From Gluconobacter cerevisiae (GTDB taxonomy: Bacteria; Pseudomonadota; Alphaproteobacteria; Acetobacterales; Acetobacteraceae), in contig NZ_JABCQO010000005.1 of NCBI RefSeq assembly GCF_015244675.1, forward strand, positions 1-64,000: a stretch of 64,000 nt of DNA, read 5' to 3'. The position numbers were made by a program, and so were the translations under genes. The notes under the pieces are model-generated. The model worked only from the letters and a program-made list of their open reading frames with translations. It ran no database searches and was not told where the DNA came from. Of the stretch, positions 46,285 to 54,994 are shown in pieces (within the stretch, counting starts at the first letter, position 1; each line of letters starts with the position of its first letter).

Positions 46285-48969
46285 ATGCAGAAGGATGCAG
46301 AAAAACGCATGGCAGATCGTGACCTGAAAACCGGCCCCCTTCCATCCGTGAGCCGCCCCCTGCTCTACCCGACGCTCGGGCTGGTCTGTGGCCTCGGCGG
46401 TTTTCTGGTGGCGACATCTGCAACTGCACAGACGTCGAAAACTTCCGTTACGGCTCTGCCAGCAGCTCAGAAAAACGGCACAAGCGTTACAACCTCCACC
46501 ACCTCCGTAAAGGGCGGCGAGAAAATCGTCGTCAAAGGCCATAAACCCGCCGGGGCCGTTCTGGGGGACGCCAAAGCGATCATGCAGATCCAGTCTGATG
46601 AGATCCGCTCCTATGGCGTCGATACCGCAGCAGATCTTCTCACGGCCATTGCCCCCGAAACCCGTTCAGGCCGGGGCGCCACCGGGAACACGCCGGTTGT
46701 TCTGCTGAACGGCAAGCGTATTTCGGGCATGCAAGAGGTCAACGACCTGCCCTTCGAAGCCATTGCCCGGATCGAGATTTTCACCGAAGAAGAAGCCCTG
46801 CGCTACGGCTATCCCGCTGACGAGCGCGTGGTGAACATCATTACCGTGAAGAATTTCCGTGCCGTGCGACTGCGCGCTTATGGCAGCACGTCCACCGATG
46901 GCGGCGGAGACGATGGTGTTCTGGGCGCCAGCTTCACGAAACTCTCGGGCGAACGGCGGATCAATCTGAGCGCGCGTTATGAGGCGCAGGCCCGTCTGCT
47001 TGACATTGACCGCGGCGTGACGCCCCCCTCCGCAAGCAGCCTGTATTCCAACGCGGGCAATGTCACGTCCGTCAACGGTGGCAGCCTTGATCCGGTTCTG
47101 GAGGCGCTTGTCGGGCAGAGCGTCACATCCGCAGGTGTGCCGTCACTGGCAGCAGGACAGGCCCCGACGCTTCAGGATTTCACGGCCTATGCCAATGCGC
47201 CGCATGTCAGTTCAAACGCCTCCGATTACAGTCTGCAGCCCAGAACACACGAACTGAGGTTGAACGGCGTCTATGCCGACCAGATCTTCAAGACCGTTTC
47301 GGTGTCGTTCAATGCCAGTTACACCCACAGCAATTCCGAAAGCCTTCAGGGACCGGCACGCGGCATTCTCACCCTTCCCGCCGACAGTCCTTACTCGCCG
47401 TTTTCCCAAGATACGCTGCTCTACCGGAACTACGCCTCCGTTCCCGCCCTGCAACACACGTCGCATACAGACACCGTTCATGCCGGGCTGAACTTCAACG
47501 GCGATGTCGGAGACTGGAAGTGGAACAGCACAGGGAGTTTCGACCGCTCCACCACGTCCACTAACAGTCAGACCGGCCTTGACCTGCGCGACGCCCAGAC
47601 AGCTCTGACCAGCGGCTTGGCAAGTTTCGATCCATTTTCCGAAGTGGACCGAAACTGGCTGAACAACCGTCTGGTCAATCGCGGCCACACCACGGGCACG
47701 AGTGGCGAGATCAGCGGGCTGCTCTCCGGTTCGCTCTTCTCCCTGCCTGCGGGAGACGTCTCCACCAGCATCGCGCCAACCGGCACCCTGACGGAACAGA
47801 ACGCCACCTCGCTCAGTCAGGGCAAGCTGCAACGCACCCATATCAGCCGGGATGTCGGCACCCTTCAAATCGACGGTGATATTCCCATCGCCAATGCGCG
47901 CAAGCATGTCCTGTCATTTCTGGGCAAGCTTGATGCGAACATCAACGGCGCCATCAGTCAGGTGTCCCATTTCGGAACATTGGGAACGATCGGCGGCGGC
48001 GTGACGTGGGAGCCTGCACCGTGGGTCCAGTTCCCGTTTTCCGTCACCGACCGCACCGAGGCCCCCGGCGCCACGGACCTCATTGCTCCCCGGATCGAAA
48101 CACCCAACGTCACAACCTATGATTACGTCACCGGACGTTCAGTACAGGTGACGACGATTTCAGGTGGGAACCGCAACCTTCAAGCCGCAGACCGCCACGA
48201 AATCAGCATCGGGACGATCATTTCCCCGAGCTTTCTCGACGGCGCCCGTCTGCATGTGAACTACGTCCGGGACCGCAACCACAACCCGGTGATGAGCCTG
48301 CCGACCGCAACCGCAGCCATCGAAGACGCTTTTCCGGACCGTTATCAGCGCAATTCGGACGGCATTCTCGATGTCGTCGATATCCGCCCCGTCAATGCGC
48401 TGATGGAGAAGCGCAACGAGTGGAACGCAACATTCTCATTCTCCAGACCGCTTGGAAAAAAGCCGGAAGGAAAAGGCGGGAAACATGCTGCGGGAGGACG
48501 GTATTACATTGTTCTGACGCAGGTCTGGCGCCTCAAGGACACCGTACAGCTTCGCTCAGGTCTCCCCCCTATCGACCTGCTCAACGGCGGAACCATCGGC
48601 GGAACAGGCGGCCAACCGCGACATGAAGTCGAGCTTCAGGGCGGCGTTTTCAAAAACGGGTTCGGCTTCCGCCTCGTGACCAAGTGGCAGTCCGCGGCAT
48701 CTACGCTCGCCAGTTCCCATGCCAGCAGCCTGTTCTTCAGCGATCTCGCCACAGTGGACACAACGGCTTTTGCCGATCTGGGGGAGATTCCCCGCTGGCA
48801 AAAACATAACTGGGCGAAGAATTTCCGGGTTATGGTGTCGGTCAGCAACCTGTTCAACAGCCGCATCCGCGCCCGCAACGGCCTCGGCGTGACACCGGCG
48901 GGCTATGAACCTGCTTTTCTGGACCCGCTGGGCCGAACAGTGTCCATTTCGATCCGCAAATCAGTCTGA
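46285..48969 (+). CDS. TonB-dependent outer-membrane receptor
   Basis: An 894-residue receptor from the ATG used here. A long N-region and signal helix (TLGLVCGLGGFLVATSATAQ) precede a TonB-box-like EKIVVKGHK and a plug (DTAADLLTAIAPETRSGRGA, TPVVLLNGKRISGMQEVNDL, AIARIEIFTEEEALRYGYPA, RVVNIITVKNF). A large barrel ends TVSISIRKSV. Start is uncertain: a GTG at 46219 and an ATG at 46309 are also in frame. Substrate unknown; it resembles the sphingomonad/Gluconobacter TonB receptors rather than siderophore receptors. No transporter adjoins; alanine racemase is convergent. Confidence 0.82.
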   Translation: MQKDAEKRMADRDLKTGPLPSVSRPLLYPTLGLVCGLGGFLVATSATAQTSKTSVTALPAAQKNGTSVTTSTTSVKGGEKIVVKGHKPAGAVLGDAKAIMQIQSDEIRSYGVDTAADLLTAIAPETRSGRGATGNTPVVLLNGKRISGMQEVNDLPFEAIARIEIFTEEEALRYGYPADERVVNIITVKNFRAVRLRAYGSTSTDGGGDDGVLGASFTKLSGERRINLSARYEAQARLLDIDRGVTPPSASSLYSNAGNVTSVNGGSLDPVLEALVGQSVTSAGVPSLAAGQAPTLQDFTAYANAPHVSSNASDYSLQPRTHELRLNGVYADQIFKTVSVSFNASYTHSNSESLQGPARGILTLPADSPYSPFSQDTLLYRNYASVPALQHTSHTDTVHAGLNFNGDVGDWKWNSTGSFDRSTTSTNSQTGLDLRDAQTALTSGLASFDPFSEVDRNWLNNRLVNRGHTTGTSGEISGLLSGSLFSLPAGDVSTSIAPTGTLTEQNATSLSQGKLQRTHISRDVGTLQIDGDIPIANARKHVLSFLGKLDANINGAISQVSHFGTLGTIGGGVTWEPAPWVQFPFSVTDRTEAPGATDLIAPRIETPNVTTYDYVTGRSVQVTTISGGNRNLQAADRHEISIGTIISPSFLDGARLHVNYVRDRNHNPVMSLPTATAAIEDAFPDRYQRNSDGILDVVDIRPVNALMEKRNEWNATFSFSRPLGKKPEGKGGKHAAGGRYYIVLTQVWRLKDTVQLRSGLPPIDLLNGGTIGGTGGQPRHEVELQGGVFKNGFGFRLVTKWQSAASTLASSHASSLFFSDLATVDTTAFADLGEIPRWQKHNWAKNFRVMVSVSNLFNSRIRARNGLGVTPAGYEPAFLDPLGRTVSISIRKSV

Positions 48970-48975
48970 TTCGGG

Positions 48976-50079
48976 TCAGCCCTCAGGCACATAAACCCGA
49001 TGAAAGCGGCTCCCCAGCGCGGTCAGGACTTCATATCCGATCGTCCCTGCGGACCGTGCCAGCGCATCCACATCCTGCTGCGGCCCGAGAACCGAGAGGA
49101 CATCCCCTGCTTTCAGGTCCGCAGGCGCCTCGCTCAGATCGACGGAAATGCTGTCCATCGAGACGCGTCCGATGACCGGAAGTCGCGTTTGACCATGCCA
49201 GACGCTTGCCTGCCCCGCCTGAGCGCGGAAGAAGCCGTCTGCATATCCGAGACCAAGCGTGCCAATGCGCGTTGGTTTCGAAGCTATCCAGCTTAGGCCA
49301 TACCCCACACGGTCTCCTGGCTGGATCGTCCGGATTTGGGCAATCCGTGCATCAAGCGAGACAACAGGCGCAAGAACACGATGCCCTTCAGACGGCGCAA
49401 TCCCATAAAGGGCCGCGCCCGGCCGGATCAGTTCAAAATGATAGTCCGGCCCAAGAAAAATCCCAGATGACGCCGCCAGAGACCGTGGAACGCCGGGAAA
49501 AGCCGACGCCATCGTCACGAAACGCTGTCGCTGCATCTCGTTTGCGGGGCTGTCAGGCACATCTGCACAGGCCAGATGGCTCATCACGAGTTGCAGATTC
49601 AGTCCTTCGAAAAGGCTTCGTTCCGCCAGATCCTCAACGCCCAGACCAAAACGCGACATCCCGCTATCGAACTGAAGCGCCGCCGGGAAAGCCTGTCCCG
49701 CCTGCTCACACAACTGCTTCCAACTCCGCACCTGATCAAGGCTGTTCAGAACGGGCGTAAGACCATGCGCCTGCATCCTGCTCTCACAGTCCGGCATGAA
49801 GCCATGCAGCACGAAAATCCGTGCATGAGGCAGGGTTTCCCGTAACGTCATGCCTTCATCGAGATGCGCCACAAAGAACGTTCCAACACCTCGCCCGGCC
49901 AGAGTCCGTGCTACCTGCGCCGCCCCCAATCCATAAGCATCCGCCTTGACCACCGCCGCGCACTCAGCGCCCGCACCCAGGCCGGCGACGAGATCATAAT
50001 TATCAGCAATGGCCTTCAGATTGACGGTAAGCCACGCGCCCGCTCTGGCGGATGCGTCGTCCTGAGAGAATATGTGCAT
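48976..50079 (-). CDS. alr: Alanine racemase
   Basis: A 367-residue PLP enzyme making D-alanine for peptidoglycan. The PLP-binding Lys is in AAVVKADAYGLGA (residues 42-54), the second catalytic Tyr in VGYGLSW, and GTLGLGYADGFFR and RVSMDSISVDLS are family signatures. Length is normal. It converges on the TonB receptor with a 6-bp gap and stands alone. Start at 50079 is the only good ATG and fits the family N-terminus (WLTVNLKAIADNY). Confidence 0.95.
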   Translation of the reverse strand: MHIFSQDDASARAGAWLTVNLKAIADNYDLVAGLGAGAECAAVVKADAYGLGAAQVARTLAGRGVGTFFVAHLDEGMTLRETLPHARIFVLHGFMPDCESRMQAHGLTPVLNSLDQVRSWKQLCEQAGQAFPAALQFDSGMSRFGLGVEDLAERSLFEGLNLQLVMSHLACADVPDSPANEMQRQRFVTMASAFPGVPRSLAASSGIFLGPDYHFELIRPGAALYGIAPSEGHRVLAPVVSLDARIAQIRTIQPGDRVGYGLSWIASKPTRIGTLGLGYADGFFRAQAGQASVWHGQTRLPVIGRVSMDSISVDLSEAPADLKAGDVLSVLGPQQDVDALARSAGTIGYEVLTALGSRFHRVYVPEG

Positions 50080-50305
50080 GGAGCCGTCCGCAAGGATGCA
50101 ATGCTCCTTTATGGCACTCTCGCCAAACGACGCAACGGTCGTCGCCCTCTTTTCAGATCGGACATTCTGCGCAACAAGACGCTCTGGTCCGTATATGAAC
50201 GCAATTTTCCGTCACAAAAAGTGAGTTCAGATTTTCGGGGAAACGCCTATTTCTGTTCCGCACTGACGTTAACGACAAGCCTGTCACGAAAGTTTCCATA
50301 CATTG

Positions 50306-51673
50306 ATGTCAGACGACTCATCGTCTTCCCAGGCAGCGAGACCCGGCGGTATCCAGCGCGTCATGAGCAATCTGGGTGTCCTTCTGGGAGGACGTGCCGT
50401 GAATGCTCCGCTGAGCCTTCTTCACATCTGGCTGGCGACCCACCTGCTGGGAAGCTACGGCTTCGGGCTCGTTGCGATGATGTATGCCTTCGCACGGACG
50501 ATGGGAGATATCGTTGACTTCCAGTCCTGGCAGACTGTTCTACACTACGGCCTGAAACCCCTAACGCAGGGGGATCGTCGCAGTTTCCAGAAAATCGTGT
50601 CCTTCAGCCTTCTTCTGGACATTTCGGGCGGATTGCTGGGCTTCGGTGGCGGCGTCCTCATCAGTCTTCTGGCCATGAATTTTCTGGGCTGGCCTCCCCA
50701 GATCCATATCATCGGCGTCGTTTACTGCGTCTCCATCCTTTTCATGGCGTCCGCAACCGCGACCGGCCTGCTGCGGGTGTTCGACCGCTACGACCTGCTG
50801 GCCGTACAGGGGACCGTCGCAACCATCGTCCGGGTGATCGGAACCGCCTCGATGGCTTTGGGGTGGGCTTCTGTGACAGCACTCGCCAGCGTCTGGATTG
50901 CCGCCGAAGCCGCAGCCTGGGGTACGATCTTCTTCATGGCAGCACGGGAAATGTATCGCCGCGACCTGATCCGCGGGCTGTTTCAGGAAATGCGCAGCAT
51001 CATCCCAGAGCTTCTGAACGGACAGTTTTTCCGCGCCTATCCGGGGATCTGGCGGTTTGCGCTGAATACGAACCTCAACTCCACGCTGGCCCTTGCTTTC
51101 GGTCATATCGGCACGCTCGTGGTCGGCGCATTCGTCGGTCCGACCAGCGCGGGCTATTACCGAATTGCAAGCCAGATTGCCGCAGGAATCGCCAAACCTG
51201 CTACCCTGATCCAGACGACCGTCTATCCGGAAATGGCGCGGCTGTGGCGAGATCAGGCCATGAACCGCCTGTACCGCATGACAGGACAGATCGCCCTGAT
51301 GGCCGGAGGAATCGGGACGGCTCTGCTCCTTCTGACACTGTTTGCTGGGCGCCCGCTTCTTCAGTTGTACATCGGACATACAGGCGCGACGGAGGCCCTG
51401 CCCGTCACGTTGTGGCTGCTCGCTGCCGAAGTCGTGACCGTGTGGGGCCTGCCGTTAGAGCCGCTTTTATTCACGACAAACCGCTCGGGTGCAGCAATCG
51501 GCGCGCGTATTCTGGAATGCCTGTTCTTTCTCCCGGCGCTTGTGATGATGGTGCGCCAGTACGGACTGAGTGGTGTGGGGCCGGCCACGTTCTGCGGCGT
51601 CACTCTTCTGATCATGACCCAGCTTGTTCTCGTGATCCGCGCGGCCCGCAGCCCCGATGGTCTTGCAGCATGA
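50306..51673 (+). CDS. Wzx/MATE-like polysaccharide (lipid-linked) flippase
   Basis: A 455-residue polytopic protein with 12-14 hydrophobic segments, resembling oligosaccharide/lipid flippases of the MOP superfamily (SNLGVLLGGRAVNAPLSLLH start, then LGSYGFGLVAMMYAFART). The ATG at 50306 follows a TTG at 50303. It is the first gene of a run leading into ceramide synthesis, and its stop overlaps the start of the next gene (ATGA). It may flip a sphingolipid precursor or a lipid-linked glycan; the sequence alone does not decide. Confidence 0.78.
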   Translation: MSDDSSSSQAARPGGIQRVMSNLGVLLGGRAVNAPLSLLHIWLATHLLGSYGFGLVAMMYAFARTMGDIVDFQSWQTVLHYGLKPLTQGDRRSFQKIVSFSLLLDISGGLLGFGGGVLISLLAMNFLGWPPQIHIIGVVYCVSILFMASATATGLLRVFDRYDLLAVQGTVATIVRVIGTASMALGWASVTALASVWIAAEAAAWGTIFFMAAREMYRRDLIRGLFQEMRSIIPELLNGQFFRAYPGIWRFALNTNLNSTLALAFGHIGTLVVGAFVGPTSAGYYRIASQIAAGIAKPATLIQTTVYPEMARLWRDQAMNRLYRMTGQIALMAGGIGTALLLLTLFAGRPLLQLYIGHTGATEALPVTLWLLAAEVVTVWGLPLEPLLFTTNRSGAAIGARILECLFFLPALVMMVRQYGLSGVGPATFCGVTLLIMTQLVLVIRAARSPDGLAA

Positions 51674-52800
51674 AGGTGGCTTTTCCCCTCATCGGTCAGC
51701 GTCATCAGACCCTTCACGCCCTGCCCGTCGCGCTGGAGATTTCTGCCCGCCATCCGGACGTGGCAGTCCACGTCTCATGTCTGACCGTCAGCCATCTGGA
51801 ACTGGCCCGCTCCCTCGCGACCCTTTATCCGGAAGCCCGCGTCCAGTTCGATCTGCTGCCCATCTCTCCGAAGCTCCGTCGCCGCATCGAAAAGCACGGC
51901 CTGAGAGTGGTGGATCGACTGATAGGCCTGTTTTCCTCCCGACACTATTTTCGGGGCTTCAACGCCATCATCGTACCGGAAGCAACATCCCTGCAACTCC
52001 GCCGGATGGGCGTGAGGCGTCCGAAAATGATCTGGACAGGACATGGTGCGGGAGATCGGGCCATCGGATTTGCCAGCCACCTCGGAAAATTCGACTTTCT
52101 GCTGGTTCCCGGGCGCAAGGTAGAACAGCGCATGCTGGAAAAAGGCATCATCCGTCCTGATGCCTATCATCGCGGCACGTACGCCAAGTTTGATCTCGTG
52201 CGGCGCATGGATGCAAAGCGGCCGAAGCTTTTTAATAACAACCGGCCGACGATCCTGTATAATCCACATTTCGTACGCAGCCTGTCTTCGTGGCCTGGAA
52301 TGGGACACCAGATCCTGAAATTCTTTGCCGGACAGGACCGCTACAACCTTGTTTTTGCGCCTCATTTTCGTCTTTTCGACAATCGTCGCGAAGAAGGAGA
52401 GGCATTACAACGTCAATACGGGCATCTCCCACACATGCTGATCGACCCCGGAAGCCACCGGAGCATCGACATGACCTATACAATGGGGGCGGACCTTTAT
52501 CTGGGAGATGTCAGCAGTCAGGTGGCGGAATTCATGATCCGTCCCCGCCCTTGTCTCTTCCTTAACGCCCACCATGTGAAATGGCATGGAGATCCAGATT
52601 ATCAATTCTGGACGCTGGGGCCAGTGACGGAAAATATGTTGAATCTGGGCGACAAAATCGAGAATGCCTTCGAAACGCATCCTCGTTTTCTTGAGGCTCA
52701 ACGCCAATATGTATTAGAGACATTCGAAACACTGGGTGATGAACCCACTGCTCCCGCTGCGGCGGACGCAATCGTCGATTTTCTGAAAAGGGCAGCCTGA
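51670..52800 (+). CDS. CDP-glycerol glycerophosphotransferase-like protein
   Basis: A 376-residue protein with a GT-B-like fold as in TagB/TagF teichoic acid polymerases. The C-terminal half matches best: RPTILYNPHF (like ILYTPTWR), YNLVFAPHF, SIDMTYTMGADLYLGDVSSQ and VAEFMIRPRPCLFLNAHH (like ADVLITDYSS...F). These enzymes move glycerol phosphate from CDP-glycerol. Here it would suit transfer of a glycerophosphate-type head group to a membrane lipid. Overlaps by 4 bp with the flippase gene and by 1 bp (TGATG) with the acyl-AMP ligase gene. Confidence 0.72.
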   Translation: MKVAFPLIGQRHQTLHALPVALEISARHPDVAVHVSCLTVSHLELARSLATLYPEARVQFDLLPISPKLRRRIEKHGLRVVDRLIGLFSSRHYFRGFNAIIVPEATSLQLRRMGVRRPKMIWTGHGAGDRAIGFASHLGKFDFLLVPGRKVEQRMLEKGIIRPDAYHRGTYAKFDLVRRMDAKRPKLFNNNRPTILYNPHFVRSLSSWPGMGHQILKFFAGQDRYNLVFAPHFRLFDNRREEGEALQRQYGHLPHMLIDPGSHRSIDMTYTMGADLYLGDVSSQVAEFMIRPRPCLFLNAHHVKWHGDPDYQFWTLGPVTENMLNLGDKIENAFETHPRFLEAQRQYVLETFETLGDEPTAPAAADAIVDFLKRAA

Positions 52801-54611
52801 TGTCAGGCAACCCAAACGGAGCTAGTCCAGGTTTGACCGAGGCCAACCAGAACCCAACCGCCAATCCCGTTCCGACACCAAGCCGATCCGGCGTGGAACG
52901 ACGTTACGGAGATTTCCCCAGCTTTGCAGCCGCACTCGACTACGCGGCGCAGGGTGAGAGCGGATTCAACATCTATTCCGGTCGTGGGCAGCTTCTCGAA
53001 GCCCTCCCCTACCGTCTATTGCGCGAGCAGGCTCGTTCCATGGCTTGCCGTCTGCTGGGTCTTGGCCTCACGCCCGGTGACCGTGTTGCAATCGTTGCGG
53101 AAAGCGATGGCGATTTCGCTCGTATTTTCTTCGGCTGCCAGTATGCCGGCCTCGTTCCGGCACCACTTCCCCTCCCTGTCGCATTCGGCGGCAAGGACGG
53201 CTATGTGGCGACACTGCGTGGCATGATCCAAAGCGCTGCGGCCCGTGCCGTCGTGGTCCCCGACGTGATCGGAAGCTGGACCGGCGATATCGTCGAAGGT
53301 CTGGATCTGGTGTTCGGCGGCTCTCCTGCTGATCTCAACCGCCATGCCGAAGCCCGCGTCGACCTGCCGGAAATCTCTCCGACCGCCCTGTCCTATCTCC
53401 AGTTTTCCTCGGGCAGCACCCGCTTTCCGATGGGCGTTTCGGTCACCCAGGCGGCTGGCATGGCCAACGCCCGTGCCATCGCCCGCGACGGTCTGCACGT
53501 CCATCCGGCCGAAGACCCGCGCGATGACCGCTGCGTGTCGTGGCTGCCGCTCTATCACGATATGGGCCTTGTCGGTTTCTTCCTGACGCCCCTGACCTGC
53601 CAGCTTTCCGTTGACCTGCTGCCGACCCGCGAATTCGCGCGCCGTCCCCATGTCTGGCTGGACCTGATTTCGCGCAATCGCGGGACGATCGCCTACAGCC
53701 CGTCTTTCGGTTACGAACTCTGCTCCCGTCGTAGCGGTCAGGCCGATCTGGACCTGTCGTGCTGGCGGATCGCAGGGATTGGTGGCGATATGATCCGTCA
53801 TCATATCCTCGAAGGGTTTGCCGAGCGTTTCGCATCCAACGGGTTCCGGGCCAGCGCTTTCGTCGCAAGCTACGGCATGGCGGAAGCCACCCTCGCCATC
53901 AGCTTTGCCCCCCTCGATACCGGCATTCAGACGGACACGATCGATCTGCGTCGCCTCGAAAAAGATGGCGTTGCCAAACCTTCCAATGATCCGTCTCACC
54001 CACTTCGCACCTTCGTGCTGTGTGGTGCCGCACTTCCCGATCACCAGATCGAAGTCCGGGATGCGTCCGGTCGTGATCTGGCAGATCGGCAGGTCGGAAC
54101 TGTCTATGTGCGCGGTCCGAGTCTGATGTGCGGTTATTTCCGTCGACCTGAAGAGACCGGAGAAGTCCTCGACGCCGATGGCTGGCTGAACACAGGCGAT
54201 CTTGGTTATCATCTCAACGGTCAGATTGTTGTTACCGGACGTGCCAAGGACCTGATCATCATCAATGGCCGCAACATCTGGCCGCAGGATCTGGAATGGT
54301 CAGCCGAGAGCGAGATCCCGACCCTGCGTTCACGTGACGTGGCCGTGTTTTCGATAGATGGAGAAGAGGGCGAAAAAATCGTAGCCCTCGTCCAGTGCCG
54401 CGCAAGTGAAGATGCAAGCCGCAACCAGCTTCGTGACGAAGTTACGAGTCTGTTCCGTCGCCAGCACGGGGTGGACGTTGATGTCATTCTCGTCCCGCCT
54501 CGCACATTGCCCCAGACATCCTCCGGCAAGCTGACCCGCGCCAGAGCCAAGACCATGCTGCTCTCCGGGCAATTTGAACAGCAGCCCGAAGCCACGTCTT
54601 CGGCTGCCTGA
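52800..54611 (+). CDS. Fatty acyl-AMP ligase
   Basis: A 603-residue adenylate-forming enzyme of the FAAL type. ATP motif SSGSTRFPMG (residues 203-212), DMGLVGFFLTPLTC, SYGMAEATLAISF, GWLNTGDLGYHLNGQIVVTG and RAKDLIIINGRNIWPQDLEW are present. FAALs make acyl-AMP and load it on an acyl carrier protein rather than CoA. The next two genes encode a stand-alone ACP and a serine palmitoyltransferase, so it most likely charges that ACP. The start overlaps the upstream stop (TGATG). Confidence 0.9.
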   Translation: MSGNPNGASPGLTEANQNPTANPVPTPSRSGVERRYGDFPSFAAALDYAAQGESGFNIYSGRGQLLEALPYRLLREQARSMACRLLGLGLTPGDRVAIVAESDGDFARIFFGCQYAGLVPAPLPLPVAFGGKDGYVATLRGMIQSAAARAVVVPDVIGSWTGDIVEGLDLVFGGSPADLNRHAEARVDLPEISPTALSYLQFSSGSTRFPMGVSVTQAAGMANARAIARDGLHVHPAEDPRDDRCVSWLPLYHDMGLVGFFLTPLTCQLSVDLLPTREFARRPHVWLDLISRNRGTIAYSPSFGYELCSRRSGQADLDLSCWRIAGIGGDMIRHHILEGFAERFASNGFRASAFVASYGMAEATLAISFAPLDTGIQTDTIDLRRLEKDGVAKPSNDPSHPLRTFVLCGAALPDHQIEVRDASGRDLADRQVGTVYVRGPSLMCGYFRRPEETGEVLDADGWLNTGDLGYHLNGQIVVTGRAKDLIIINGRNIWPQDLEWSAESEIPTLRSRDVAVFSIDGEEGEKIVALVQCRASEDASRNQLRDEVTSLFRRQHGVDVDVILVPPRTLPQTSSGKLTRARAKTMLLSGQFEQQPEATSSAA

Positions 54612-54618
54612 ACCCAAG

Positions 54619-54669
54619 CCCCTGCTCGCTAGACCTCTTGATCAAGAGAGAGGGCTGGCGAACGGGGCG
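54619..54669. repeat. Long interrupted inverted repeat between FAAL and ACP genes
   Basis: Nested dyads around a common centre: GCCCC (54619-54623) with GGGGC (54665-54669), TCGC (54627-54630) with GCGA (54659-54662), and the perfect palindrome CTCTTGATCAAGAG (54636-54649), slightly off-centre. It sits 8 bp after the acyl-AMP ligase stop and could act as an attenuating hairpin, RNA-processing site or operator before acp-spt. No T-tract follows. Confidence 0.5.
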
Positions 54670-54739
54670 GGTTTGGAGCATAAGGCTTGCCCAAGATTGC
54701 CTATATTCCAGCTTGCACAGACATCGAGAGTTGAAGTCC

Positions 54740-54994
54740 ATGACTGACAGCATCACCGACATTTCCGCAATGATCATTGAAAAACTGCTTGCCAACCCGA
54801 AAGTTCCCCGGGACATCGATGGCAACAGCAAGATTGTCGAAGACCTTGCTTTTGACAGCCTGGCCGTCATGAATTTCGTCATGGAAATCGAAGATGAGCT
54901 CGACGTTTCCGTACCTCTCGACAAACTGGCTGATATCCGGACCATCAACGATCTGGCCGCCTGCCTGCTGACGCTGAAGGCCGCTCAGGCGTGA
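54740..54994 (+). CDS. Acyl carrier protein dedicated to sphingolipid synthesis
   Basis: An 84-residue ACP with the phosphopantetheine attachment Ser40 in DLAFDSLAVMNFVMEIEDEL. The ATG at 54740 with TTGAAG upstream is chosen; a longer frame to 54638 crosses the inverted repeat. It sits between a fatty acyl-AMP ligase and serine palmitoyltransferase, with its stop overlapping the latter's GTG start, so it probably presents the fatty acyl group. It is not the housekeeping AcpP (fabD/fabG are absent here). Confidence 0.88.
   Translation: MTDSITDISAMIIEKLLANPKVPRDIDGNSKIVEDLAFDSLAVMNFVMEIEDELDVSVPLDKLADIRTINDLAACLLTLKAAQA

Noticed and set aside
53016-54212. 398-codon minus-strand frame opposite the acyl-AMP ligase
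   Set aside because: Shadow frame; the plus strand carries all acyl-AMP ligase motifs.
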